A stretch of DNA of 39,667 nt from DAOVVL01 sp965603095 (GTDB lineage: Bacteria > Pseudomonadota > Alphaproteobacteria > Rhodospirillales > Magnetovibrionaceae): NCBI GenBank assembly GCA_965603095.1, contig CBFDBQ010000013.1:1-39667 (forward strand), in the 5' to 3' direction. The notes under the pieces are model-generated. The model did no database searches, was not told the DNA's origin, and saw only the letters and a list, made by a program, of their open reading frames with translations. A program made the position numbers and the translations under genes. Below are positions 7,170 to 17,189 of the stretch, piece by piece (positions within the stretch are counted from its first letter, which is position 1; each line of letters begins with the position of its first letter).

Positions 7170-8849
7170 TTATTGCTTATACGGTTCAGCAAGACAAAAA
7201 TCGCCTTTTGAATTTTGTTTAACTTTGTACATGGCGGCATCAGCGCGAGCGAGCAAACTATCTAAGCTTTCCTCGGTAATGGGGCTATATATGGCAATCC
7301 CAACAGAAATACCCAATGGATGATCGTCGTCACCTGAAAATTCACGCAACACTTCAGATTTTTTTAAAAGATATGAACAGCGCGAAGATGCGATTTCCTC
7401 GTCAACCCCGTCCAGCCATAAAGCGAATTCATCACCGCCTAGCCTACAGACAAGGTCGCCCGGACGTACAAAATCATATATTAAATCGCGAAGCGCAATG
7501 ATGGCATTATCACCCGCCTGATGGCCATGAACGTCGTTGACCATTTTGAAATTATCCATATCTACAAAAAATAATGCACCATTATTACCGTCAAATGCCA
7601 ATCTCTTGAAGCGTCTTGGTAATTCTTCTTCATAAAATGCCCGGCGGTTTAATAGCCCGGTCATAGAATCTGTGCGTGAAAGTTGCAAAATATTTTCATG
7701 ATTTATAATTTGCTCAATGGTTATGCCAAGCTGTCCTGAAATATCGGCTACCAACAGACGGGAATCATCAGACCATTCTTCCTTGCGCCATAAACAAAGC
7801 ATGCCGTTTAATTTTTTATTCCGTACACAAGGTGCAACCAACACATACCAACCATCAACCAAATCTTCACGTAACCAACGTTCGCCCGGTTTAAACCCAG
7901 TTAATTCTTCGCTTAATTCACCCGGCCCGCCTTCACCAAACTCTCCAGCATTTATAAAATTATTTTTGTTATTTTTATCTCCGCTTAGTCGAAGCACCCT
8001 GCAACCGCCAGCACCCAATGCTCGCGCGCTTGCGGCGGCGGCCGATGCTAACATATCTGTCAGGTCAGCTTCTTCGCGAATAGTATTAACAATGTGGCCC
8101 AACATTCTTTCTCTGTGATGAACCTGCGTCAGGGCAATCTCTCGTTCACGTTCACCGGTAACATCACGGCAAACACCGCGAATTCCAGCAAGCGAACCAT
8201 CTTCGTCATAAAAAGGAATAGATGACAGCAATACACATGCCATGCCGCCATCGGCACGGTTCATCCATATTTCTTCTTCTTCTATAATTTTTTCTGAAAC
8301 AAATGGAATTGTTGTGTATTCATCTGCACCAACAACAAAATCTTTTGGGCTGTGGCCAATCATTTCATCGGATTCATAGCCAAGAGCATTGGTTCTGGAA
8401 ACAAATTGAAATTTTCCATCACTGTCAACTTCCCATGAAAAATCACTAAATACATTAACCATATCCTTGTAACGCTGTCGCGATTCAACCAAAGCATCGC
8501 GTAAATTATGCTCTGCGGATTGGTCGTGAAATAAAAATAAAACTTTTTCTCCTAGTACGTTGGGTACTAGCGTTAATTGATAAACTGATTGTCCGCCGGG
8601 CGTGGGAAGTGTGACGGTTGTATTGAATGTGCCCTTTGTTTTTTTTGTTACATTTATCAGGCGTGATAGCTCGCTGTTTATATCGCCTTCAAAATAATGA
8701 CTTAACGATGCGGCGTGACGATTTGCAAAAACGCTGCCATCTTGTGGATTATACAAAACTGCAGGCTCATCGTGGCTAACCACCATGGTCTGGTCTGGCG
8801 AAATAGGCCCTTTTTTTAAATCTGATATTGGGGCTGGATCATTGGTCAT
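7170..8849 (-). CDS. PAS-GAF-GGDEF diguanylate cyclase
   Basis: This protein of about 559 residues has no membrane segment. An N-terminal PAS-like region is followed by a clear PAS/PAC domain (FSDFSWEVDSDGKF ... GIRGVCRDVTGERE), a GAF-like region (residues ~255-385), then a C-terminal GGDEF domain. The active-site motif LGGDEFALW is intact (about residues 471-475). RPGD lies five residues before it, which matches the RxxD inhibitory I-site. It should therefore be an active, product-inhibited enzyme making c-di-GMP from GTP. The start is ATG 8849 (MTNDPAP); an ATG three codons upstream is the alternative. It is followed at once by the DUF2336 gene. Confidence 0.93.
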   Translation of the reverse strand: MTNDPAPISDLKKGPISPDQTMVVSHDEPAVLYNPQDGSVFANRHAASLSHYFEGDINSELSRLINVTKKTKGTFNTTVTLPTPGGQSVYQLTLVPNVLGEKVLFLFHDQSAEHNLRDALVESRQRYKDMVNVFSDFSWEVDSDGKFQFVSRTNALGYESDEMIGHSPKDFVVGADEYTTIPFVSEKIIEEEEIWMNRADGGMACVLLSSIPFYDEDGSLAGIRGVCRDVTGEREREIALTQVHHRERMLGHIVNTIREEADLTDMLASAAAASARALGAGGCRVLRLSGDKNNKNNFINAGEFGEGGPGELSEELTGFKPGERWLREDLVDGWYVLVAPCVRNKKLNGMLCLWRKEEWSDDSRLLVADISGQLGITIEQIINHENILQLSRTDSMTGLLNRRAFYEEELPRRFKRLAFDGNNGALFFVDMDNFKMVNDVHGHQAGDNAIIALRDLIYDFVRPGDLVCRLGGDEFALWLDGVDEEIASSRCSYLLKKSEVLREFSGDDDHPLGISVGIAIYSPITEESLDSLLARADAAMYKVKQNSKGDFCLAEPYKQ

Positions 8850-8941
8850 TAAACACACTTTTTTACAGGTTAAACTCGCAAACCGAAGGGCCCCATCCTT
8901 CTAATATGCCACATACATCTAAAATATAGAGTAAATTTGAG

Positions 8942-8947
8942 ATTATA
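8942..8947 (-). promoter_or_regulatory. Probable -10 of the GGDEF/DUF2336 operon
   Basis: On the minus strand this reads TATAAT. It sits in a very AT-rich stretch about 95 bases upstream of the cyclase start. No strong -35 is visible at 17 bp. The rest of the 295-base gap holds only AT-rich sequence and the terminator at 9081-9118. Confidence 0.45.
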
Positions 8948-9080
8948 CCCTTATATAATCATCATATTGGCATAAATATACGATATCTGGATTATATCCA
9001 TACACCAAGAAAATGGTGACAATGCTGACCTAGTTAAGGGGGTGGAAGAGGCCCATTTTAGTCGCTTCCCATAAGTAAAT

Positions 9081-9118
9081 AAAAAAGACCGCGACGCTTG
9101 TGCGTTGTGGTCTTTTTT
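9081..9118 (-). terminator. Bidirectional-looking intrinsic terminator
   Basis: A 17-position stem, AAAAAAGACCGCGACGC paired with GCGTTGTGGTCTTTTTT (two mismatched or wobble positions), has a four-base loop and T-runs on both strands. It lies 27 bases beyond the stop of the 110-residue gene on the minus strand, so it most likely ends that transcript and insulates the cyclase operon. Confidence 0.8.
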
Positions 9119-9144
9119 ATTGCCGCAATCTAATCAATGAGACG

Positions 9145-9477
9145 TTATTTTTTGAAATTACTGCGCCGCGCGGCTTCGATAGATTCTTGGGTTTGTTTTA
9201 ATCCGGTGCGAACCTTGGCTGATGCTGCGGCTTTTGCCCGGGCTTCAAAACGTGGGCTAATCCACATTTCCTTTGGCTCAACCCCTGATGATTTGCTTAC
9301 AGGAAATTTCATAATCTTTACCCCGTCAAATTCAGGTAGAAAATCAATTTCTTCGGCACTAATGAGTGCGGTTCCAAATGCGCCGCCTTCAAATTTGCTG
9401 TGCGGTACCCATTTACCGTCCTTAAGGACCATAACTCCGAAAAAAAAGTCTGCATTATTTTGAGGTTGTTCGTTCAT
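9145..9477 (-). CDS. Small conserved-looking hypothetical protein
   Basis: This 110-residue soluble protein has no signal peptide. It starts with a polar segment, then FFFGVMVLKDGKWVPHSKFEGGAFG, and ends in a basic, helical tail (RFEARAKAAASAKVRTGLKQTQESIEAARRSNFKK) that could bind nucleic acid or another protein. I do not recognise a named domain. It lies 66 bases downstream of the alpha/beta hydrolase gene in the same direction and is followed by a strong terminator, so it is probably the last gene of a two-gene unit. Codon choice matches its neighbours, which supports it being real. Confidence 0.65.
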   Translation of the reverse strand: MNEQPQNNADFFFGVMVLKDGKWVPHSKFEGGAFGTALISAEEIDFLPEFDGVKIMKFPVSKSSGVEPKEMWISPRFEARAKAAASAKVRTGLKQTQESIEAARRSNFKK

Positions 9478-9543
9478 GATTTAGTGCTCATTTCTTGTTT
9501 CTAGTCTTATTTCTGGGGAATATACATTCTGAGCCCCCTACCT

Positions 9544-10578
9544 TCAAGACATATCCTCAAGGGCAAAACGAACCGTCGCCTCCACCATAATTTCCCGCGG
9601 AAATGGGTTGTGGTCACGCAATAGGCCGGATGCAACCTTGGCCCCCAATGAATTATTGCGGGCAAAAGGCATGGCAACCGCTGCGTGGTCGGCATCCATA
9701 ATGCCCAACATGGTAGATCCGGGAATTATCATATCTCGCACTAAAACCTGCCCATCGTTGGCCACATCATGGCGGTCTAGTATGGTTCGCATAAACCTGA
9801 ACCCGGTGGACATATCATCCCTGCCCCCATCCTTGGTTGGCCATGCGGCAATGCTAAGAGCCTTTATGTGTTCTGGCATGGCAAACCTAGAAAGAAAATC
9901 TTTTCTGATTTTTGGGTCCAAATCATGAAGTGCCAATTTATCTCCGGTTGAACATGTTGGAAGCGGAGTATTTACCAATATTTTTCTGAGAACATAAGGT
10001 AATTCAGTAGCAAGCGGCGACCCGCCAACGGCACCGGTAACGCCAATAAATGCATTTATGCGCTTTGCCGTTTGGGGGAAACGGTCAATCATTTCCATGG
10101 TGTCTAACACGCCCTTTGAATGGGCTATTATGATCACCTTGTCGTTTTTGCCCAATGGCAGACTATCAATGGTATCTCTTACAATTTCAGAATTATAAAC
10201 CGTGCCACATCTACCTGCGACCAATGCGGTTGTTGTGTTTGCGCCAAGCCCTTTTAGGTGCGAAAGCGCGTCACCAAATACCGGCGCCACCCAGCGCATA
10301 CAGGCAGATAAATATCCACCGACAGCGACGACCCATATATTTCCCGAAAATGGATCAAGATTAACCGGCACATCGGTTGCAGGACCTTGGTCGTCCATAT
10401 GGTGCAAAGCATTTTCTACCTCGCGCCAATCAGGCAACGTCTTACCTTTTGCATCATTTACAGCTGTGTAAATCTCGCGAAAACGCGTTCTACCGTCTTT
10501 TGCCCCCAATTGTTTGGGTGCCAATTGTTCAGAAGAAAGAGTATTTTCTTTGGATACTGGCCCATCTGGCGGTGTCAT
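9544..10578 (-). CDS. Alpha/beta-hydrolase-fold protein
   Basis: This 344-residue protein has a nucleophile elbow AHSKG, a variant of GxSxG, after a strand KVIIIAHSKG. A later MDADHAAVAMPF segment can provide the acid and histidine of the triad. An extended GGYLSACMRW segment and no signal peptide suggest a cytoplasmic esterase or lipase-like enzyme. It resembles the uncharacterised alpha/beta hydrolases of alphaproteobacteria rather than a named enzyme. It starts 56 bases from the divergent DsbA-family gene, so the two may share a promoter region. Confidence 0.7.
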   Translation of the reverse strand: MTPPDGPVSKENTLSSEQLAPKQLGAKDGRTRFREIYTAVNDAKGKTLPDWREVENALHHMDDQGPATDVPVNLDPFSGNIWVVAVGGYLSACMRWVAPVFGDALSHLKGLGANTTTALVAGRCGTVYNSEIVRDTIDSLPLGKNDKVIIIAHSKGVLDTMEMIDRFPQTAKRINAFIGVTGAVGGSPLATELPYVLRKILVNTPLPTCSTGDKLALHDLDPKIRKDFLSRFAMPEHIKALSIAAWPTKDGGRDDMSTGFRFMRTILDRHDVANDGQVLVRDMIIPGSTMLGIMDADHAAVAMPFARNNSLGAKVASGLLRDHNPFPREIMVEATVRFALEDMS

Positions 10579-10634
10579 CTACCATCCCCTTTTATATAAA
10601 TTTGAGCTATCATTGTAACCCCTAAAGAGAGAAA

Positions 10635-11294
10635 ATGCATTCCATGCATATTGATGCCTATTTTGACCCTATTTGTCCGTGGTGTTATATCGGCAAACGC
10701 CGTATGGAACAGGCTTTGGCGCTTCGCCCCAATATTAAAACAGCAATAAGTTGGCGACCGTTTTTATTAAATCCGGATATGCCGCAAAGTGGCATGAAGC
10801 GCGATGTTTACCTGTTAAGTAAATTTGGCTCCGAAGCGCGTGTGCGTCGCCTGCTTGGTGCGTTAGAGGAATTTGGCCAATCAGAAGAAATAGAATTTCA
10901 ATTTAACAATATTAACCAAACCCCATCAACGATTGATGCCCATCGTCTTGCTCGTTTTGCGGCAATTAATAATGATGCAGAAACTGTCGACAAGGTTGTG
11001 GAGTTTTTATTTCATGCCTTTTTTAACCAAGGCCTAAACATAGGTGATTTTGATGTTCTTTTGGATATTGGAATAAAAGCAGGAATTGAAAAGAATTTAG
11101 TCGAAGACGCGCTTGACGGAAAAATAGAAAGCGACTGGGTAATGGAAGAAAATGCCAAAGCCCACAGGTTGGGCATTAATGGCGTGCCTTGTTTTATAAT
11201 CAATAATCGTTTTGCATTACAGGGCGCGCAACCACCAATGGTAATTGCTAAATTATTTGATAGTGCAAATCTGCAAATCGAGCGTGCGATTTAA
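10635..11294 (+). CDS. FrnE-like DsbA-family oxidoreductase
   Basis: This 219-residue thioredoxin-fold protein has an N-terminal CPWC active site (residues ~14-17) in the context FDPICPWCYIGKRRME, which is diagnostic of the FrnE / 2-hydroxychromene-2-carboxylate isomerase branch of the DsbA superfamily. The C-terminal GINGVPCFIINNRFALQGAQ segment carries the cis-proline. There is no signal peptide, so it is cytoplasmic. FrnE-type proteins act as thiol-disulfide oxidoreductases or isomerases. AGAGAG lies just before the first ATG; a second ATG three codons in is possible. It is convergent with mfd, six bases apart. Confidence 0.9.
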   Translation: MHSMHIDAYFDPICPWCYIGKRRMEQALALRPNIKTAISWRPFLLNPDMPQSGMKRDVYLLSKFGSEARVRRLLGALEEFGQSEEIEFQFNNINQTPSTIDAHRLARFAAINNDAETVDKVVEFLFHAFFNQGLNIGDFDVLLDIGIKAGIEKNLVEDALDGKIESDWVMEENAKAHRLGINGVPCFIINNRFALQGAQPPMVIAKLFDSANLQIERAI

Positions 11295-11300
11295 ATTTAT

Positions 11301-14300
11301 TTACTTATTTATTTGAGCTATATCGGCAAGCTCGCTCACCAAACGGGTTACACCGCGTAGCCGTTCTTCGGCGCCATCCCATGCACGCTTTAATACCAGC
11401 GTGTGATCTGGTTTTAATTTTACCGTTCCGACTTGTTCGGAAATAAACCCAACCAACCCTTCGGGGTTGGGAAACGTGTTGCCCCTAAACGAAATAACTG
11501 CACCCTTTGGCCCGGCATCTATTTTTTCAATGTTTGCTTGGCGGCAACGTCTTTTTATGGATACCACCTTCAACAGGTTTTCAACCTCATCTGGAAATGA
11601 GCCAAAACGATCAATCATTTCTGCGGCAAAGGTTTCGCTTTCGCCATCATCAGCTATGGAAGCAACGCGGCGATAAAGATCCATCCGCAAATGCAAATCG
11701 GAAACATAATTTTCCGGTATCATGACCGATATTCCAATAGCGACCTGTGGCGAGTAATCTTCTTCCAATCCGTTTTCACCGCCACCACGTGCTTCGGCAA
11801 CAGCTTCTTCCAACATTTGTTGATAAAGCTCGATACCGACTTCGCGAATATGGCCCGATTGCTCTTCGCCCAACAAATTACCAGCACCACGAATGTCTAA
11901 ATCGTGGCTGGCAAGCTGGAACCCAGCGCCAAGGCTATCTAGCGATTGCATAACAGAAAGTCTTTTTTCTGCGGCCGGTGTAAGCGCCTTTCCATCGGGT
12001 AATGTAAGATAGGCATAAGCCCTAGTTTTTGAACGCCCGACCCGACCCCGCAATTGATAAAGCTGGGAAAGGCCAAACATATCGGCCCGATGAATGATGA
12101 TTGTGTTTACCTGCGGAAGATCAAGCCCGGATTCAATAATGTTTGTGGCTAGCAATATATCAAATTTGCCTTCGTAAAATGATCCGATGGTTTCTTCCAA
12201 ATCGCTTGGTGGCATTTGCCCATTAACCACCGCTACCTGCACTTCGGGAACAAGCTCTTTTAATTGTTTTAACATAAACCCTTGGTCGCTAATGCGTGGA
12301 CAGACGTAAAATGTTTGTCCACCACGAAAACGTTCCCGCATTATGGCTTCGCGCACCACAACCGGATCAAACGGGGTTATGAATGTGCGAACCGCAAGAC
12401 GGTCAACCGGTGGAGTGGCAATAAGGCTCATTTTTCTGACCCCACTAAGGGCCAATTGTAGCGTTCGGGGTATGGGCGTGGCAGATAAGGTTAAAACATG
12501 GACGTTATCTTTGATGGATTTAAGGCGTTCCTTGTGCTTAACGCCAAAATGCTGTTCTTCGTCAATTATCAGCAAACCAATATTTTTAATTTCAATATCT
12601 TTTGCCAAAAGCGCATGAGTTCCGACAACAATATCAACGGTTCCGTCTTTTAGGCCCTCTTTTGTTTCTTTGGCTTGGCTTGCGGCTACAAGTCTTGAAA
12701 GCTGAGCCACCCGTATGGGGAAGCCACTAAAGCGTTCTTTGAATTGTCTAAAATGTTGTCTGGCCAATAAAGTTGTTGGAACCACCAATGCCACCTGACG
12801 CCCGCTCATGGCGGCAACAAAGGCGGCCCGCAATGCGACCTCGGTTTTGCCAAAACCAACATCACCACAAACCAAGCGATCGGTTGGCCTACCTGAACCA
12901 AGGTCGCTTACAACATCGGAAATTGCCCGAGCCTGGTCTTCGGTTTCGGTAAATGGAAAGCGTGATTGAAACTCATCAAATGCACCAATATCAACGTCCA
13001 TCACCTCTGCATTTTTTAGCTCGCGGCCTGCGGCTATTTTTATTAATTCTTCCGCCATGTCGCGTAGGCGTTTTTTCATTCCGGCTTTTCGGGCTTGCCA
13101 CGATGCGCCGCCTAGCTTGTCTAGATTTGCACCAGCATCTTCGGAGCCAAAGCGGGTAATTACGTCAATGTTTTCTACTGGTAAGAAAAGCTTATCATCA
13201 CCGGAATAAACAAGGCGCAAGCAATCGTGCGATGCACCTTGGACTTCTATGGTCATAAGCCCATTAAAGCGGGCGATGCCGTGTTCGGCATGAACAACCA
13301 TATCGCCTTCACCTAGGGTTGAAATATCGGCAATAAAGTTTTCCGCCCTTATTTTACGTTTTCCCGGGCGGCTAAGGCGTTCGCCCAAAATATCTGGCTC
13401 GGTAATTACCGCAAAACCAGCAGAAACCTGAACAAAGCCCCTTTCCACTCCAAACACACCAATACCAAGGCTGCTGCCGGGTAAGGCAAGAGCATCATCC
13501 ATGGAGTTTGCCCATTCAGAGTTTATGGAGTGTTCACCCATCAAGGTTTGCAGGCGCTCACCTGAACCTTGTGAGTATGCGCCTATTATTACCTTCAGTC
13601 CCTTTGCCTGAAGTTCCTTGACGTGTGCAGTCAGCGCTTCAAACACATTTGTTTCTGGATTTATACGGGCATCGGAAAATTCACGCCCCATTACACCACC
13701 GGCATCGGTTGCGTTGGCGGTTTCTTTCGGAGCCACAAAGGGGCTAAATTCAATCACCGCTCGGTTGCTTAAGGTTTTTTCAAGCTCACCTAGTGAAAGA
13801 TAAATACTATGGGGTGGAACCGGGTTGTATGGCGGCTGATCATTAATGTTAGTGACCTTTTGTTTACTCATTGCCTTTCTGGCTGAATAATATTCATCAA
13901 TAAGCTCAAACCTAGATGCCGCGGCCTCGCCTGCCTGATGGTCAAGCGCGATAACTGCATTTGGCAAATAATCAAAAATGGTTTCCATATTTTCATAAAA
14001 TAATGAAATCCAGTGCTCCATGCCGGGATGGCGCAACCCGCCTGAAACTGCCTCATAAAGAATATCGTTGGCCCTAGGCGCGCCAAAAAGTTCGCGGTAG
14101 CCTGTTCTAAACCTGCTTATGGATGCATCGTCCAAGGGGACTTCGCTAACTGGTTTTAAATAAAGCTCATCAAGATTTCCGGTTGTGCGTTGGCTTATTG
14201 CATCAAAAATGCGAATTTCTTCAACCTCATCACCAAAAAAATCTAGCCTTACTGGATTTTCAGCCCCAGATGGAAAAATATCCATTAATCCACCACGCCG

Positions 14301-14783
14301 GGCAAATTCACCGGCCTCAACCACCGTATGTGAACTGCGATAACCATTTTTTACCAAAAATGATGAAAGCTCGTCTTGGTCACAGTCGGAACCTTTCGAT
14401 ATTTGCAATACTGATGCACCAAATACAGATTTTGGTGGAATTCGCTGAAGAACCGCAGATATTGTGCTTAAAACAACAGTCCCCAGACCACCTTCGGATG
14501 TTTTTGTAGAAATTGTGGAAATGGCTTCGATGCGCGCACTTGCGATTGATGGTGCCGGGGAAACCCGATCATAGGGCAGGCAATCCCACGCTGGGAACGG
14601 CACCGTTTCTATTTCTGGGGCAATAAATGAAAGCTCTTCATCCATGGCGGCCATGGCCACGTCATCACGGGCCACGAACAAGATTTCATTTCCTGCCCTA
14701 GACAGATTTGCAATCTCGATAGCGTCTATTCCAGACGGCGCACCAAATATGGATGTCTTGCCTATCTTGTTATAAATATTCAT
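11301..14783 (-). CDS. mfd: Transcription-repair coupling factor Mfd
   Basis: Mfd displaces RNA polymerase stalled at DNA damage and recruits UvrA. The 1160-residue length is normal. Visible parts are the UvrB-like N-terminal module with PFPAWDCLPYDRVSP, the RNA-polymerase-binding region around GDMVVHAEHGIARFNG, and the RecG-like translocase with Walker A GDVGFGKTEVAL, Walker B IIDEEQHFGVKHKE and motif III LSATPIPRTLQLAL. The C-terminal domain follows. It begins 14 bases after the sdhE stop in the same direction, the common alphaproteobacterial sdhE-mfd pairing, with recG divergent. Confidence 0.97.
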   Translation of the reverse strand: MNIYNKIGKTSIFGAPSGIDAIEIANLSRAGNEILFVARDDVAMAAMDEELSFIAPEIETVPFPAWDCLPYDRVSPAPSIASARIEAISTISTKTSEGGLGTVVLSTISAVLQRIPPKSVFGASVLQISKGSDCDQDELSSFLVKNGYRSSHTVVEAGEFARRGGLMDIFPSGAENPVRLDFFGDEVEEIRIFDAISQRTTGNLDELYLKPVSEVPLDDASISRFRTGYRELFGAPRANDILYEAVSGGLRHPGMEHWISLFYENMETIFDYLPNAVIALDHQAGEAAASRFELIDEYYSARKAMSKQKVTNINDQPPYNPVPPHSIYLSLGELEKTLSNRAVIEFSPFVAPKETANATDAGGVMGREFSDARINPETNVFEALTAHVKELQAKGLKVIIGAYSQGSGERLQTLMGEHSINSEWANSMDDALALPGSSLGIGVFGVERGFVQVSAGFAVITEPDILGERLSRPGKRKIRAENFIADISTLGEGDMVVHAEHGIARFNGLMTIEVQGASHDCLRLVYSGDDKLFLPVENIDVITRFGSEDAGANLDKLGGASWQARKAGMKKRLRDMAEELIKIAAGRELKNAEVMDVDIGAFDEFQSRFPFTETEDQARAISDVVSDLGSGRPTDRLVCGDVGFGKTEVALRAAFVAAMSGRQVALVVPTTLLARQHFRQFKERFSGFPIRVAQLSRLVAASQAKETKEGLKDGTVDIVVGTHALLAKDIEIKNIGLLIIDEEQHFGVKHKERLKSIKDNVHVLTLSATPIPRTLQLALSGVRKMSLIATPPVDRLAVRTFITPFDPVVVREAIMRERFRGGQTFYVCPRISDQGFMLKQLKELVPEVQVAVVNGQMPPSDLEETIGSFYEGKFDILLATNIIESGLDLPQVNTIIIHRADMFGLSQLYQLRGRVGRSKTRAYAYLTLPDGKALTPAAEKRLSVMQSLDSLGAGFQLASHDLDIRGAGNLLGEEQSGHIREVGIELYQQMLEEAVAEARGGGENGLEEDYSPQVAIGISVMIPENYVSDLHLRMDLYRRVASIADDGESETFAAEMIDRFGSFPDEVENLLKVVSIKRRCRQANIEKIDAGPKGAVISFRGNTFPNPEGLVGFISEQVGTVKLKPDHTLVLKRAWDGAEERLRGVTRLVSELADIAQINK

Positions 14784-14797
14784 TATTATTCAATGTG

Positions 14798-15049
14798 TTA
14801 ATTGCTTTTATTAAAGTGCTGGATTCGCTTCAAAATAGGTGTGTCGTATTCTGGGTCTGGGGAAACCTTGCCCAATATCCAGTTTAAAAGATCATTATCG
14901 GGCACTGAAATAATGGCTTCCAATTGCCCCAATTCTGTATCATCAAGGCTTTCAACCATGGCCGTTGCAAATCCGCCTAAAAGAACGTCGTTTTCCTTCA
15001 TCCCACAATGATTACACTGATAGAGAAGGCGTTTTCTTCTGTCGTCCAT
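14798..15049 (-). CDS. sdhE: Succinate dehydrogenase assembly factor SdhE
   Basis: This 83-residue protein of the SdhE/SDHAF2 (DUF339) family promotes covalent FAD attachment to the flavoprotein subunit of succinate dehydrogenase. The family pattern is clear: an N-terminal RRKRLLY, then GMKEND, LLGGFA, and the acidic helix DDTELGQLEAIISVPDNDLLNWILG. The arginine of the conserved RGxxE motif is replaced: the sequence is C12-N-H-C15-G16-M-K-E19, where the usual form is HRGxxE. This also creates a CxxC pair. Glycine 16 and glutamate 19 are kept. It is divergent from recG with about 53 bases between starts. Confidence 0.9.
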   Translation of the reverse strand: MDDRRKRLLYQCNHCGMKENDVLLGGFATAMVESLDDTELGQLEAIISVPDNDLLNWILGKVSPDPEYDTPILKRIQHFNKSN

Positions 15050-15102
15050 TAGCTTTTATCCATCAGGTTATGCCGCCAGTTGTTATAGGGTATAAATACA
15101 AA

Positions 15103-17184
15103 ATGCGCCCTGAAATTTTATATCCATTATTCAAGCCCGTAACCACGTTAAAAGGTGTTGGCCCGCGCATTGCCAGTGCCATTAAAAAGGCTGCCGGCGA
15201 GGAAATAGTCGATCTTATATGGCATTTGCCCGTTGGCGTAATAGATAGAAGCTATCAGCCGACCGTAATGGAGGCAGAACCCGGGCGAATTGCCACTCTC
15301 AGCATAACCGTGGGAAAACACGAAGCCCCTAGAAACAAGCGTCTGCCATATAGAATTAAGTGCCACGACCATAGCGGTGAGATTGGGTTGGTTTTTTTTC
15401 ATGCCCACTTAGATTACCTGAAAAAAACCATGCCCGAAGGCGAGACCCGTGTAATTAGTGGAACCATCGAACATTACCAGGGTGCAGTTCAGATGACCCA
15501 CCCCGACCATATGGTCAAACTGGATGAAATAGAAAGTATTTTGGGGCTAGAGCCCATATACCCCCTTTCCGCCGGTGTGTCGCAAAAGGTTATGGGCAAA
15601 ATAGTAAGTGGCGCGCTTGAACACGCAACTGCACTGCCAGAATGGCTGGATGATGCGTATGTAAAAAAAATGAGCTGGCCCACATGGGTTGATGCTATCT
15701 CCAAAGCACATAACCCGGAAAACGAAACTGATTTACAACCAGACAGCCCGGCAAGGAAACGTCTTGCCTATGACGAATTATTGGCGAACCAGTTAGCGCT
15801 TGGATTGGTTCGAAACGGGATGCGCCGTGCCAAAGGCAGACCAATAATTAGTGATGGTATTTTAAGAAAAAAAGTTCTGGATGCCTTGAGTTTTGAATTG
15901 ACCACATCACAAATAACGGCAATGTCTGAAATTGATACCGACATGAAAAGTAACATCCGCATGTTACGACTTTTACAAGGTGATGTTGGAAGCGGAAAAA
16001 CCGTTGTTGCCCTAATGGCAATGCTATCGGCAGTTGAAGCGGGTGGCCAGGGTGCGCTGTTGGCCCCAACAGAAGTCTTAGCGCGGCAACACATGAAAAC
16101 CATTGAGCCGCTGGCCGTGGCCGCCGGTATTGAAATTATTCTTTTGACCGGACGGGAAAAAGGAAAAAACCGTGAGGCAATCCTTGCTGCACTGGCATCA
16201 GGAAAAATAGCCATTGCAATTGGTACTCATGCGCTTTTTCAAGATGACGTTATTTATAACGATATGCGCATTGCGGTTATTGACGAACAGCATCGCTTTG
16301 GTGTGCATCAACGTCTTAGCTTGACCGATAAAGGAGATGCGGTTGATGTGTTGGTAATGACAGCAACACCCATACCGCGCACGCTAATGTTGACCGCATA
16401 TGGCGACATGGATGTTTCTAGGTTGTTGGAAAAACCAAAGGGGCGAAAACCAATTGATACCCGTGTCATGCCAATATCAAAATTGGATAAATTAATTGAT
16501 GCAATGGATCGCAAGATAAAAACCGGGGCCAGGGCATTTTGGGTTTGCCCATTGGTAGAAGAATCTGAAAAATTGGATCTTTCTGCGGCTAAAGATAGGT
16601 TTGAATATTTGCGCTCGCGCTTTGGTGAAAGGGTCGGGCTGGTACATGGGCGGATGAAGGCAAAAGAGAAAGATGCCGCCATGCAGGCATTTGCCGAAGG
16701 ATCAATTTCCATACTAGTTGCAACCACGGTTATAGAGGTAGGCGTAGATGTTAGCGCGGCCACGGTTATGGTGGTTGAGCATGCCGAGCGTTTTGGCCTT
16801 GCCCAGTTGCACCAATTACGCGGCCGGGTTGGACGTGGGGATGATAGCTCATCATGTATATTGCTTTACCAAACGCCGTTGGGTGAAACTGCCAGTGCCC
16901 GCCTTGAAATTATGCGAAGCACCGAAGACGGTTTTGTAATAGCCGAAGAAGATTTACGTTTGCGCGGAAGCGGTGAATTGCTGGGAACCAAACAAAGCGG
17001 CCTGCCCCGGTTTCGCCTTGGTGACGTGGCCCAGTTGGGTGAACTTATTCAAACTGCACGCGATGATACAGAATTGATATTAAACAAAGACCCATCCCTT
17101 GAAAGTGAGCGAGGAAAAGCTCTTAGAGTATTGCTTTATCTGTTTCAGCGGGATGGGGCGATTAAATATTTAAGGTCTGGATAG
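15103..17184 (+). CDS. recG: ATP-dependent DNA helicase RecG
   Basis: RecG remodels stalled replication forks and Holliday junctions. The start at ATG 15103 (MRPEILYPLFKPV) gives 693 residues, the normal RecG length; the frame is open further upstream, but that extension overlaps sdhE and is not RecG-like. The TTLKGVGPRIASAIKK helix-hairpin segment opens the wedge domain. The helicase motifs are intact: Walker A GDVGSGKTVVALMAM, DEQHRFG, TATPIPRTLMLTAYGD, ATTVIEVGVDV and QLRGRVGRG. It forms a divergent pair with sdhE-mfd. Confidence 0.97.
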   Translation: MRPEILYPLFKPVTTLKGVGPRIASAIKKAAGEEIVDLIWHLPVGVIDRSYQPTVMEAEPGRIATLSITVGKHEAPRNKRLPYRIKCHDHSGEIGLVFFHAHLDYLKKTMPEGETRVISGTIEHYQGAVQMTHPDHMVKLDEIESILGLEPIYPLSAGVSQKVMGKIVSGALEHATALPEWLDDAYVKKMSWPTWVDAISKAHNPENETDLQPDSPARKRLAYDELLANQLALGLVRNGMRRAKGRPIISDGILRKKVLDALSFELTTSQITAMSEIDTDMKSNIRMLRLLQGDVGSGKTVVALMAMLSAVEAGGQGALLAPTEVLARQHMKTIEPLAVAAGIEIILLTGREKGKNREAILAALASGKIAIAIGTHALFQDDVIYNDMRIAVIDEQHRFGVHQRLSLTDKGDAVDVLVMTATPIPRTLMLTAYGDMDVSRLLEKPKGRKPIDTRVMPISKLDKLIDAMDRKIKTGARAFWVCPLVEESEKLDLSAAKDRFEYLRSRFGERVGLVHGRMKAKEKDAAMQAFAEGSISILVATTVIEVGVDVSAATVMVVEHAERFGLAQLHQLRGRVGRGDDSSSCILLYQTPLGETASARLEIMRSTEDGFVIAEEDLRLRGSGELLGTKQSGLPRFRLGDVAQLGELIQTARDDTELILNKDPSLESERGKALRVLLYLFQRDGAIKYLRSG

Positions 17185-17189
17185 AATAT

